Source of the DNA: CAXBCP01 sp963974055
GTDB lineage: Bacteria > Pseudomonadota > Alphaproteobacteria > MPNO01 > UBA830
Direction: 5' to 3'
Length of the DNA stretch: 64,000 bases
Assembly: GCA_963974055.1 (NCBI GenBank)
Contig: CAXBCP010000008.1
Location: 79,018-143,017 of the forward strand
Below are positions 17,391-25,713 of this stretch, piece after piece. Both the position numbers and the translations under genes were made by a program. The notes under the pieces are model-generated. The model was not told the DNA's origin, did not search any database, and worked only from the letters and a program-made list of their open reading frames with translations. Every line of letters begins with the position of its first letter. The first letter of the stretch is position 1.

Positions 17391-17772
17391 GGTGTTTCCC
17401 CTGAACGGTGCCGATACGCCGGTTGTCGTTCTTTCGCCCGCCCGCGGTCAAGCCGTTTGCAGACGACACGCGCGGCATGCTTCCTCGGCGGATACGCGAC
17501 GCCCGGCCCGGACTGTAACGCCCCGGGTTTTATTATGCCGGCGCCGCAAACCTGAGAATAAACGGGACGGTCTCTTCATCTTAAAATTTAACGACCTGCA
17601 ACCTATACTATGCTATCCTGATTTAAAGCGTCATGAACGCTGTGCCGGAATTTTATAACCGACGACCGGGATCGTCGGCGGCAGCGGAAAACAGGCCGTT
17701 AAGTATGTTATACTGCGTTGGTATTTGTGTTGCGGCAAACGGTGGATAATTCTGAATTTAAAGGGCACACCG
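17391..17772. other. Divergent regulatory region, flippase / radical SAM gene
   Basis: No gene is seen in these 382 bp. They contain inverted repeats AGCGT-N5-ACGCT at 17627-17641 and CCGACGA-N6-TCGTCGG at 17659-17678, then a sigma-54-like promoter at 17718-17733. The region from 17575 to 17650 is AT-richer than surrounding coding DNA. Confidence 0.5.
17718..17733 (+). promoter_or_regulatory. Candidate sigma-54 (-24/-12) promoter
   Basis: TTGGTATTTGTGTTGC matches the sigma-54 pattern TTGG-N8-TTGC with the invariant GG and GC separated by exactly ten bases. It ends 39 bp upstream of the ATG at 17773. No enhancer-binding regulator is encoded in the window, so the assignment rests on sequence alone. 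Confidence 0.45.
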
Positions 17773-19215
17773 ATGGTTTCGGTCCTTTTTATCATACCCC
17801 CGGAGAACCATTACATTGAATCCAATGTTTCTCCGAAAATCGAGAAGGGCAGGGAGTTTCGCCAGAAACTCGGACTGCTCTATGTCGGCGGATATGTGCG
17901 CGATGCGACCGGCGTGGAGCCGAAGATACTCGACTGTCTTGCCGACGGCTGGTCGCTGGACGACCTGGAGCGTCACATAGGCGAAACCAAGCCCGATCTG
18001 GTGGGCTTCAGCGTTCTCACATTCAACGTGCTCGACTGTCTGGACGCGGCCGAACGTATCCGCAAGGCGAGCCCGGCGACCAGGATCTGTTTCGGCGGTT
18101 TTCATGCAACGATCTATCCGAATGAATCGCTTGCGCTGCCGGTGGTGGATTTTGTCGTCTTCGGCGACGGCGAACTGACATTCTCGGAACTCGTATCCGC
18201 AATGCAGGCCGGTGCGCCCGGATACGAAGACCGTCTTGCCGCCATCGACGGCCTCGGCTGGATGTCGGCAACCGGCGAGGCGTTTATGAACAAGCCGCGC
18301 CGGATGATCACCCGGACGGAATTCGACGCCTTTCCCTTGCCGGCGCACGACCTGCTCGATTTCGATAAATACAGTGTCGTGCTCGCGGATACCGGCCGGG
18401 TTGCGTCGATCCAGACGTCCCGCGGGTGTCCGGCAAAATGCACGTTTTGCGATATCCGGATGACCCCCTATCGATACCGGACCGGCGAGCGCATCGTCGA
18501 AGAGATCCGGCATCTCAAGGCGATGGATGTGAACGAGTTCTTCATTGTCGACGATACGTTCACGATCAACCGCGATCGCGTTCTCGACGTCTGCAAACGC
18601 CTGGTCGACGAAAAACTGAATATCACCTTCAAAGTCAGTTCGCGCGTCGATTCCGTCGATGAGGAAATGCTCGGCTGGCTGAAAAAGGCGGGCTGCACGC
18701 GTATCCATTACGGCGTCGAAAGCGGATCCCAGCGGCTGCTCGATCTGCTCGAGAAAGGCATCACTCTCGATCAGGTGCGAAAAACCTTCGCGATGACGCG
18801 GAAGGCGGGCATCGGTACATATGCCTATATGATGATCGGCATCCCGACCGAAACGCCGGACGAAATGGAACAGTCGATCCGTTTTGCCCGCGAACTTCGT
18901 CCCGATCACGCGAATTTTTCCATCTGCACGCCGTTTCCCAAGACAAAGCTGTATGAAACCTGGCTCGCGGAAAATCCTGACCAGGACGATTACTGGGGCG
19001 AATTCGCGCGGTCGCCAAACCCCGATTTCAAGCTTCACACCGCGAACGAATATCTCGACGGTCAGCAACTGCGCGAACTGCAAAGCAGGGCTTTGCGCAA
19101 ATTCTATTCGTCGCCGCGTCTGATTCTCCGGGAAACGCTCCGCACGCGGTCGTGGCGGCAGTTCAAAATGAAAGCGACCGTGGGCCTTCGGATGCTGAGT
19201 CCCCGTCTGGCCTGA
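17773..19215 (+). CDS. B12-binding-domain radical SAM protein
   Basis: A 480-residue radical SAM enzyme. The N-terminal part (LLYVGGYVRDATG ... DLVGFSVLTFNVLD) resembles a cobalamin-binding domain. The 4Fe-4S cluster motif CPAKCTFC (CxxxCxxC) starts at Cys219 within RGCPAKCTFCDIR. ATG 17773 was chosen because conserved sequence (VSVLFIIPPENHY) begins there and AAGGG precedes it. Family members of this layout do methylations, rearrangements or ring chemistry; position inside an EPS locus suggests sugar or lipid-carrier modification (inference). It is not a canonical EPS component. Confidence 0.82.
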   Translation: MVSVLFIIPPENHYIESNVSPKIEKGREFRQKLGLLYVGGYVRDATGVEPKILDCLADGWSLDDLERHIGETKPDLVGFSVLTFNVLDCLDAAERIRKASPATRICFGGFHATIYPNESLALPVVDFVVFGDGELTFSELVSAMQAGAPGYEDRLAAIDGLGWMSATGEAFMNKPRRMITRTEFDAFPLPAHDLLDFDKYSVVLADTGRVASIQTSRGCPAKCTFCDIRMTPYRYRTGERIVEEIRHLKAMDVNEFFIVDDTFTINRDRVLDVCKRLVDEKLNITFKVSSRVDSVDEEMLGWLKKAGCTRIHYGVESGSQRLLDLLEKGITLDQVRKTFAMTRKAGIGTYAYMMIGIPTETPDEMEQSIRFARELRPDHANFSICTPFPKTKLYETWLAENPDQDDYWGEFARSPNPDFKLHTANEYLDGQQLRELQSRALRKFYSSPRLILRETLRTRSWRQFKMKATVGLRMLSPRLA

Positions 19216-19257
19216 CACGTCAGCCGATCGCCGACGCATCGTGAACCAGCCACTACA

Positions 19258-20397
19258 ATGAAAATGTCCGAGCCTCCCATGAATATCTGCCATGTCGTGA
19301 CGGGATTCGGGGGTGGCGTTTATACGTCGGTCCGGCAGATCGTTTCCTGTCAGCGGTCGATGGGCCACAAAGTCGCGATCGTCCGCGATTTTCGCGGCCC
19401 GTATCCGGCGGCGGATCTCGAGGATTATCCGGAGAACGTCAAATTCTTCGAGTGGGACGTCCCCAGGGAAATATCCCCGGCGACGGACTGGCGCGCGTTC
19501 CGGCGGCTGTACGGAATCCTCAGGCGGGAGCGGCCGGATATCGTGCATCTCCACTGTGCGAAAGCGGGGTTTATCGGGCGCATAGCCGCCCGCATGCTGG
19601 GAATACCGGCGGTCTATTCGCCGCGCGGTCTGCCGTTCTATCGTGCCGATGTGTCCGGGCTGCGGCGGCGGATATACTTTGTCCTGGAATATCTGCTTGC
19701 CCGTTTCGGCGGGACGATCGTTGCGTGTTCAGGCCGTGAATTTACCGGCGTGGAACGCCTGACGCGCCGGCGGAAGCTGATCAGTAACGGGATCGACCTG
19801 GCGGATATAGGCGGGGACGGCACCCGGTCCGCACACGGCGGTGCGCCGCACCCTTTCACCATCGTAACGGTCGGGTTGATAAATTACGCGCGGAATCCAG
19901 AACTGGTCAGTGCGCTTGCACTCCGGTCGCCCCCGGACTGGCGCTGGATATGGATCGGAGACGGCGAACTGCGCAAAGTTCTGGACGGTCATCCCAGGAT
20001 CGAGACACCGGGATGGATGCCGAGAGGCGAGGCGCTTCACCTGATGTCGGCGGTCGACGTTCAGTTGCATCCGTCGAAATGGGAGGGGCTTCCACTTGTC
20101 GTGCTCGAGGGCATGGCCCTGGGATTGCCGGTGGTTGCGTCGAATATCGTTGGCAACGCCGATGTGATCGAAGATGGGAAAAGCGGATTTCTGATCGACG
20201 ACGATGAGGATTACCTGAGGGTGCTCGCCGAGCTCGCGGATAATGAGAATCTGCGCGGACGGATCGGTGCCGCTGCCCGCAGGCGTGTCGAACAGGAATT
20301 TTCTGCAGGCGCGCTCGTCCCCAGATGGGTGGAGTTGTATCGCGACGAAATCGCGCGGAAATCGCGGCGGCGGGAAGCGGCGATTTCGGGAACGTGA
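19258..20397 (+). CDS. Glycosyltransferase family 4 (GT-B), EPS locus
   Basis: A 379-residue GT4 glycosyltransferase. NICHVVTGFGGGVYTSVRQI is the glycine-rich N-terminal loop, and WEGLPLVVLEGMALGLPVVAS carries the EX7E motif. Three in-frame ATGs (19258, 19264, 19279) lie close together; 19279 directly precedes the conserved sequence and may be the true start. It lies 42 bp after the radical SAM gene in the same direction and may share its promoter. Confidence 0.83.
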   Translation: MKMSEPPMNICHVVTGFGGGVYTSVRQIVSCQRSMGHKVAIVRDFRGPYPAADLEDYPENVKFFEWDVPREISPATDWRAFRRLYGILRRERPDIVHLHCAKAGFIGRIAARMLGIPAVYSPRGLPFYRADVSGLRRRIYFVLEYLLARFGGTIVACSGREFTGVERLTRRRKLISNGIDLADIGGDGTRSAHGGAPHPFTIVTVGLINYARNPELVSALALRSPPDWRWIWIGDGELRKVLDGHPRIETPGWMPRGEALHLMSAVDVQLHPSKWEGLPLVVLEGMALGLPVVASNIVGNADVIEDGKSGFLIDDDEDYLRVLAELADNENLRGRIGAAARRRVEQEFSAGALVPRWVELYRDEIARKSRRREAAISGT

Positions 20398-20410
20398 AGG
20401 TCGTGTAGGC

Positions 20411-20426
20411 ATCCGGACGTCCGGAT
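20411..20426. repeat. 16-bp perfect palindrome
   Basis: ATCCGGACGTCCGGAT is a perfect palindrome without a spacer, 13 bp after the glycosyltransferase stop and about 215 bp before the sugar transferase start. With no loop it is more like a protein-binding site than a transcription terminator. Confidence 0.45.
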
Positions 20427-20641
20427 TCCGTTAGTACAGACGACCGGATACTGCCGGTTCGCTAAAATCGGTACAACAAATGTATTATCATCAAAGCATT
20501 CATATGATGACAACTGCGCTTTATAGACGCATCGGCAGCCAAAAACCGGTGTGGATTACTTGCGCGTTATGGTAGAAAATTTGTCAAAGATACTGAATTA
20601 TTTGAGATGCGGAATGCTATGGAAAGAAATGGCCTGATTCC

Positions 20642-22078
20642 GTGACGGAAGAGTCGTCGGAAAAACTCGCTTTGAGTTTTCGCGATCGCAAATGGCTCGT
20701 TTGGCTGTTGGTCGCCATCGATATTCTTGTTCTTGAGTTCTGCCTTGCGCTGGGATTCGGTGTACGCGTCGCTGTTTCCGACTGGATTCCGTATGCCTAC
20801 GACGCTCAGACTTTCATCGGCCTTGCCACGGGCGTGCTGATCGTGCCTGTCACCTTGCTCCTGTCGGGCGTTTACCCTGGATACGGGATGAACGATGTCG
20901 AGCGTATGCGCCGGGTCGTGACCATGACCACGGTCGTCTTCGCAAGCCTGATCGGCTGGGACTACCTCGTTCAGCAAGGCCAATGGTCGCGCGGCGTGTT
21001 GCTGGCGACCTGGGCGATTGCGATCGTTCTTCTGCCCCTGGTGTTCGGCGCGACGCGGCGGTTGTTCGTTCGTTCCGGCATCTGGGGCACGCCTCTGCTG
21101 TTGATCGGCGCCAGAGGCGCTGCCGAACAGCTTATCCAGATTATCGCCCGCGACGACAAGATCGGCTACACTCCGATCGGAATCCTGGATTTCGATTCCG
21201 CTCTGGTCGGCACCGATATCGACGGGGTGCCGGTGATCGGGACCGTCAAGGATGCCGATTGGTGGGCGCGGCGGATCAAGACGGCAGCGGTTGCGATGCC
21301 CGAGCTGAATGGCGATCAGATTGCCGAGCTGTGCGCGAAGCTGCCTTTTCCGCAGGTGCTGATCCTGCCGGAATTCAGGGAGTTGCAGACATCCTGGGTG
21401 ACGCCGCGCGATATGAACGGCGTCCTCGTCCTGGACGTGAAGAAGAATCTTCTGCTGCGGCGGAACAGCATGATCAAAAGGATTGCCGATCTTGTTCTGG
21501 GCAGTTTTTTGCTGGCTTTCAGCCTGCCACTGCTGGTGTTCGCATGCGCCGCGATAATGCTCATAAGCCCCGGACCGCCGTTTTACCGGCATGAAGTAGC
21601 CGGGCGCGGCAAGCGGCCGTTTTCGATGCTTAAAATACGCACGATGCACCCGAAGTCCAAAGACCGTTTGCAAAGGTTTCTGGACGAAAACCCGGAACGG
21701 CGGGTCGAGTGGCTCAGGAATTTCAAACTGAGGGACGATCCCAGGATTATTCCGTTCGTCGGGGCTTTTCTGCGCCGCAGCAGCATCGACGAGCTCCCCC
21801 AGCTATTGAACGTGCTGCGCGGGGAAATGAGTTTGGTCGGACCGCGGCCGCTGGCGGTCTATGAACTTGAATGGGTCGATCCCGACTACGTAAATCTGCG
21901 GTGCAGCGTGCCGCCCGGGATAACGGGGCTGTGGCAGGTCGAAAAACGAAGCCAGGGCAGCGTGGACGACCGCGAAAAGCTGGATACCTACTACATCCGC
22001 AACTGGTCGCTGTGGCTGGATGTGTACATTCTGTTCAGAACCTTTCCGGCAGTGGTATCGGCCAAAGGCGCATTTTAG
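20642..22078 (+). CDS. Exopolysaccharide initiating sugar-1-phosphate transferase (WbaP/WcaJ-type)
   Basis: A 478-residue polyisoprenyl-phosphate hexose-1-phosphate transferase that attaches the first sugar to undecaprenyl phosphate. Hydrophobic segments fill the first 140 residues, followed by a Rossmann-like middle domain (PLLLIGARGAAEQLIQII). The catalytic C-terminal domain begins near residue 278 with KRIADLVLG and includes KIRTMH, SSIDELPQLLNVLRGEMSLV, GPRPL and PPGITGLWQV, all family signatures. No in-frame ATG exists upstream; GTG 20642 is used and overlaps the stop of a short upstream frame (GTGA). This is the first dedicated step of the EPS pathway. Confidence 0.9.
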   Translation: MTEESSEKLALSFRDRKWLVWLLVAIDILVLEFCLALGFGVRVAVSDWIPYAYDAQTFIGLATGVLIVPVTLLLSGVYPGYGMNDVERMRRVVTMTTVVFASLIGWDYLVQQGQWSRGVLLATWAIAIVLLPLVFGATRRLFVRSGIWGTPLLLIGARGAAEQLIQIIARDDKIGYTPIGILDFDSALVGTDIDGVPVIGTVKDADWWARRIKTAAVAMPELNGDQIAELCAKLPFPQVLILPEFRELQTSWVTPRDMNGVLVLDVKKNLLLRRNSMIKRIADLVLGSFLLAFSLPLLVFACAAIMLISPGPPFYRHEVAGRGKRPFSMLKIRTMHPKSKDRLQRFLDENPERRVEWLRNFKLRDDPRIIPFVGAFLRRSSIDELPQLLNVLRGEMSLVGPRPLAVYELEWVDPDYVNLRCSVPPGITGLWQVEKRSQGSVDDREKLDTYYIRNWSLWLDVYILFRTFPAVVSAKGAF

Positions 22079-22099
22079 CGGCGGGCGCGTCGCAGTATT

Positions 22100-22846
22100 T
22101 TAAGGCCGGTTCTTCTGCCGGTGTCCTGTCCATGTCCATGTCAGGCCGTGCGAGCTTTCGGCCCGGCCCTCGATCCGGTCGGGGGTCGTCAACCGGCCGG
22201 TGCGGGTAACCCAGCCGCCGGCCCCGTTATCGAATTCGATTGTCAGAATGTCGCCGTTGCGGCGCCATTTCCAGAAATTGGGCATCGGCGCATCCGCGAT
22301 TTCGCCTGATGGCAGAAGCCGGATAATCTGACGGCTGCCGGACCGGTCGATCATTACCCAGCGGGAACCGGTCAAAAGCGCCGCCGCGCCGGCCCCGGAC
22401 TGCGCCGGAACGGCGTTCGCCGAAGGAATATTTGCAGAACCGCGCAGAGCGGTCGCCGACCCCTGCGTGGAAGCGACCGCAGCAGCGGCGGTGTTCGATG
22501 CCGTTCTTGCAGACGTTATCTGCCGCAATCTTTCGATTACGGCGGGATCCGCCCGGCCTGTCTGGGGCAGGCCTTGCTGCCGCTGAAAAGCGATTAACGC
22601 GCGGACGGTCTGTCGTCCCATAAGGCCGTCGGCCGGTCCGGGGTCGAAGCCTTCCGACGCGAGCATCTGCTGTACCTGCTGGAGTCCGGCCTGCGCCGCC
22701 GCCTCCGGCGCCTGGGCGCGGACATCCGGGCTCACTGCCGGCTGCGCCGCCAGTATGAGCAGAAGGATTATGAATGCGGGGCACAGGGCGACGTGGCGGA
22801 ACGCAGTTCGGAACGGTCTTTGCATTGATCTCATAATCGACTTCAT
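22100..22846 (-). CDS. Exported peptidoglycan-binding-domain protein
   Basis: A 248-residue protein with an N-terminal hydrophobic signal or anchor (ALCPAFIILLLILAAQPAV) ending near AQA. A PG_binding_1 repeat follows (about residues 55-110): VQQMLASEGFDPGPADGLMG and RQTVRALIAFQRQQGLPQTG. An Ala/Ser-rich linker leads to a C-terminal domain with WKWRRNGDILTIEFDNG. The start at 22846 is the ATG before MKSIMRSMQ; 22834 is possible. Its orientation is opposite to the flanking EPS genes. Function is unknown; a cell-wall-linked accessory role is inferred. Confidence 0.65.
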   Translation of the reverse strand: MKSIMRSMQRPFRTAFRHVALCPAFIILLLILAAQPAVSPDVRAQAPEAAAQAGLQQVQQMLASEGFDPGPADGLMGRQTVRALIAFQRQQGLPQTGRADPAVIERLRQITSARTASNTAAAAVASTQGSATALRGSANIPSANAVPAQSGAGAAALLTGSRWVMIDRSGSRQIIRLLPSGEIADAPMPNFWKWRRNGDILTIEFDNGAGGWVTRTGRLTTPDRIEGRAESSHGLTWTWTGHRQKNRP

Positions 22847-22998
22847 GAACGGGGCGCACGGCACCCGCCTGACGGGAACCGACGTAATATCACCACCCTA
22901 AATAGGCAATTGCAGCGATCCGCGCCATATGCGCGCGCCAAATATAATAGAGGGATGGGCGCAATGATTAACCAGTTCTGTTTACCATAACCGGTTTC

Positions 22999-23004
22999 TA
23001 TAAT
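22999..23004 (+). promoter_or_regulatory. TATAAT -10 element, possible promoter
   Basis: A perfect TATAAT lies 107 bp before the ATG at 23111 on the same strand; another TATAAT lies at 22943-22948. The region 17 bp upstream of the first (TTCTGT) is a poor -35, so the promoter is tentative. The surrounding 22865-23110 gap otherwise holds no gene. Confidence 0.25.
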
Positions 23005-23110
23005 GTGTCGCTGACGGCGGCGAATAAATGTTTGGTACAATTTAGGGACTTTGGTAGTATTCCGCCGACATGACTGTAAAACCGGCGGTTCGCCCGTCAG
23101 GAGGATTTGC

Positions 23111-23656
23111 ATGTTTTCACGTATTCGGCGTATCGCCGCTATTGCCGCGATCGCTTTGCTGGCCGTCACATTCACGCAGCAGAACGCCCAGGCACAGACT
23201 CAACTGCAATTGCCGGCGGTGTTACAGGCGCAGATCGATATCGCGATGGCTGCGGGCTCTCCGGCACAGATTGCCGCGGCGCTGAGCCGGGTTCTCGCCG
23301 CGAATCCGGCATTTGCCGGCGCAATCGCGACCAGGGCGGCCGAGGCCAATCCGGGGCTTGCCGTCGAGATCGGCCGGGCGGCGGCGACCGTTATTGCGGC
23401 GTCGAACCTGTCGCCTGTACAGAAGGCGGCGCAGGCAACGGCGGCGGCGCGGGGACTCGCCACGGTGAATGCGGCGGCGGCGGCGGATATCGTCGCGGCG
23501 ATGGGCGATGCAGCGCCGGATCTTCAGGCCAGCCTTACCGTGGTCGTCGCGGAGATCGAAACCGCGGGGGGGGCGGACAACACGACCGTTGTTGTGGTCG
23601 AGGAAGATGTCTTCGACGTTGTTGAACTCAGCGAAGGCGATATCACAGGTTCCTGA
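23111..23656 (+). CDS. Ala-rich exported protein of unknown function
   Basis: A 181-residue protein with a clear Sec signal peptide (basic start MFSRIRRI, hydrophobic core, then QAQAQTQ). The mature part is extremely alanine-rich and helical, with heptad-like repeats, ending in a short acidic, Val-rich tail (TTVVVVEEDVFDVVEL). CAGGAGG ends 5 bp before ATG 23111 and decides the start against an earlier in-frame ATG at 23051. It lies directly upstream of the barrel/OPX/autokinase genes. No family was recognised. An EPS-associated periplasmic or surface role is inferred from position only. Confidence 0.6.
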   Translation: MFSRIRRIAAIAAIALLAVTFTQQNAQAQTQLQLPAVLQAQIDIAMAAGSPAQIAAALSRVLAANPAFAGAIATRAAEANPGLAVEIGRAAATVIAASNLSPVQKAAQATAAARGLATVNAAAAADIVAAMGDAAPDLQASLTVVVAEIETAGGADNTTVVVVEEDVFDVVELSEGDITGS

Positions 23657-23685
23657 TCGGGGCGGATCGCCGGTCCGTTATCTTT

Positions 23686-23701
23686 GTGACTTAGATGTCA
23701 C
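23686..23701. promoter_or_regulatory. Inverted repeat GTGAC-N6-GTCAC, possible operator
   Basis: GTGACTTAGATGTCAC is a perfect dyad with 5-bp arms, 30 bp after the Ala-rich gene and 123 bp before the barrel gene. Its TGTGA/TCAC spacing is two bases too long for a CRP site. It may bind another dimeric regulator or help end the upstream transcript, though no T-run follows. Confidence 0.3.
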
Positions 23702-23823
23702 GCGTCATCTGCAACTTTTCCTTTGGATTCAAGTACATGTTGCACTGACTCGCGAAAAACGTTAACTAATTTTAAACTATGTTTGTGCTGTATGCGCTTG
23801 GTACTTATCAGGGGGATCGTTAG

Positions 23824-25086
23824 TTGCCGTCATTAACCAAGAATCGCAACATTTGCGTGATCGCAGCAGTCGCAATGTTCGCTATTACAGCGGATTTCGC
23901 GCCGGCATTTGCGCAGACCGACAGCCGTACGACGACCGTGGGTGGCCGCGAGCGTCCCGAACTGGATGCCCTGGGCGTAAAAAGGGGCGGCTTCACAGTC
24001 TTCCCCTCCGTCGAGGTCAGCGAAACCTACGAAGACAATATTTTCAACGATCAGACCGGAACGATCGACGACTTCATCACCACAGTGACCCCGGCCGTTC
24101 GCGTTCTGTCGAACTGGAGCACCCATTCGCTTCGCTTCAACGGGTCGGGCGATATCGTCCGTTACGCAACTAACGACAAGGAAGACAACGAAAAATACAA
24201 GCTCAGCACGGACGGGCGCCTGGACATTCAGCGCGATACGAGCGTTTCGGGCCTTATCGGATATGAAAAGAGCGTCGAAGACCGCGGATCCGTTGATGAC
24301 GCCAACGGTCTGACGCCGACCGAATACGATGTCATCTCTCTGGATGCCGGTTTCCGGAACAAGTGGAACCGCGTTTCCCTGGATTCAAGGGGCACTCTGC
24401 GGCGCCGCGATTTCGACGATGTAGCGACCACGGCCGGTGTAACCAACAATGACGACCGTGACCGGGACGAGTACAAACTGGACGTCCGGGGCGAGTATGA
24501 AATCCTGCCTGAATACAATGCCTTTGCGCAGGTTATCCTGACCTCGATCGATTACGACAGCGCCGTCGACGACGCCGGGGTAAATCGCGATAACGAGGGA
24601 TATGAAATCCGGGGCGGCGCGCGGATCGATATCAGCGGGCTGCTGTTCGGTGACGTCTTCGTCGGCTATATCAGCCGCGATTACGAAGCGGCGTCGCTGA
24701 ATTCCGTAGATGAATTTTCGGCCGGTGTTGACCTCACATGGAACGCGACGGCGCTGACCACCGTAAAGGGTGGCGTGAAACGCGGCGTTTCTGAAACCAC
24801 ACTGGTGAGCTCGTCGGGCAACCTGTCGACGGCGGTCAATGCGTCGGTGGATCACGAATTGCTGAGAAACCTTATTCTGACGGGCCGGCTTGGCGTATCG
24901 CGCGACGAGTTCAAGGGAACGAACCGCGAAGACGAATATATTCGCGCCGGCGTTCGGGCAAAGTATATGCTCAATCGTTACGTCTATCTCACACTTGATT
25001 ACGATTACGCGACCCGGGAATCGAACGCGGCCAATTCGGATTACGACACCAACAAGGTTCTGTTTAAGATCAGAGGGCAATTGTAG
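23824..25086 (+). CDS. Outer-membrane beta-barrel protein (BBP2-like)
   Basis: A 420-residue protein with a signal peptide ending near AFAQ. Its mature part is built of alternating hydrophobic strands and acidic turns (e.g. GFTVFPSVEVSETYEDNIF, VRGEYEILPEYNAFAQVILT), repeated through the length and ending with a strand terminating in L, as expected of outer-membrane barrels. It resembles the putative beta-barrel porin 2 family often found in EPS clusters. It starts at TTG 23824, preceded by GGGGGAT. With the short OPX gene 47 bp downstream it is a candidate outer-membrane pore for the polymer. Confidence 0.78.
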   Translation: MPSLTKNRNICVIAAVAMFAITADFAPAFAQTDSRTTTVGGRERPELDALGVKRGGFTVFPSVEVSETYEDNIFNDQTGTIDDFITTVTPAVRVLSNWSTHSLRFNGSGDIVRYATNDKEDNEKYKLSTDGRLDIQRDTSVSGLIGYEKSVEDRGSVDDANGLTPTEYDVISLDAGFRNKWNRVSLDSRGTLRRRDFDDVATTAGVTNNDDRDRDEYKLDVRGEYEILPEYNAFAQVILTSIDYDSAVDDAGVNRDNEGYEIRGGARIDISGLLFGDVFVGYISRDYEAASLNSVDEFSAGVDLTWNATALTTVKGGVKRGVSETTLVSSSGNLSTAVNASVDHELLRNLILTGRLGVSRDEFKGTNREDEYIRAGVRAKYMLNRYVYLTLDYDYATRESNAANSDYDTNKVLFKIRGQL

Positions 25087-25133
25087 CCTGCCCCACAGTT
25101 TCTTTCGCCCGGGCGTTGGCCAAGGGAACACTG

Positions 25134-25685
25134 ATGTTTCGTTCTAGGTTTATTCAGTCGGCTATCGTGGGATTGTTCCTGTCGGTGGTCGCCGCGATAT
25201 CCGCATCCGCGCAAAACGGCGGGATCGCGGAATACAGGCTCGGCTCCGGCGACGAGGTCCGCGTGACCGTGTTCGGCCAGCAGGACCTGTCCGGCAAGTT
25301 CACGGTCGACGGATCGGGGTTTGTTTCCCTGCCGCTGGTTGGAAATATCGCCGCCGGCGGAAAGACGTTACGCAATTTCGAAGCCAACATCATCCGCGCG
25401 CTCAAACCCGACTACTTGAAAAACCCCAGGGTCAGCGCCGAGGTGATGAACTACCGCCCGTTTTATATCATCGGCGAGGTCAAGAGGCCCGGCAGCTATC
25501 CTTATGTGAACGGTATGACCGTCGTTAACGCGGTGGCGCTTGCCGGAGGATATACATATAGGGCGAGGGAGAACCGGTTGCTCATCATTCGGGCGACCGA
25601 CCGGGACCGGGTCAAACGGCCCGCCAATCACGATACGTCGGTGCTCCCCGGCGACGTGATCGAAGTGCCGGAGAGATTTTTTTGA
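25134..25685 (+). CDS. Short polysaccharide export (OPX) protein with PES and SLBB domains
   Basis: A 183-residue OPX protein. A signal peptide (FIQSAIVGLFLSVVAAISAS) is followed by the PES domain (YRLGSGDEVRVTVFG) and one SLBB domain (YIIGEVKRPGSYPYVNGMTV). There is no lipobox cysteine and no long C-terminal outer-membrane helix as in Wza, so it is unlikely to form its own pore. ATG 25134 was chosen over an in-frame TTG at 25116 because AAGGGAA precedes it. It acts in the periplasm between the Wzc-type kinase and an outer-membrane channel, presumably the barrel encoded just upstream. Confidence 0.88.
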   Translation: MFRSRFIQSAIVGLFLSVVAAISASAQNGGIAEYRLGSGDEVRVTVFGQQDLSGKFTVDGSGFVSLPLVGNIAAGGKTLRNFEANIIRALKPDYLKNPRVSAEVMNYRPFYIIGEVKRPGSYPYVNGMTVVNAVALAGGYTYRARENRLLIIRATDRDRVKRPANHDTSVLPGDVIEVPERFF

Positions 25686-25713
25686 CACCGCATAGACCAT
25701 CCGGTCCGGCGTT

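Noticed and set aside
23065..23085. Sigma-54 promoter before the Ala-rich gene (TTGGTAGTATTCCGCC)
   Set aside because: The -12 GC dinucleotide is absent at the required spacing.
23685..23701. CRP site
   Set aside because: TGTGA and TCAC are separated by eight rather than six bases; kept only as a generic dyad.
23764..23780. TTAA-like pair resembling a CtrA site
   Set aside because: The two TTAA elements are separated by six rather than seven bases.
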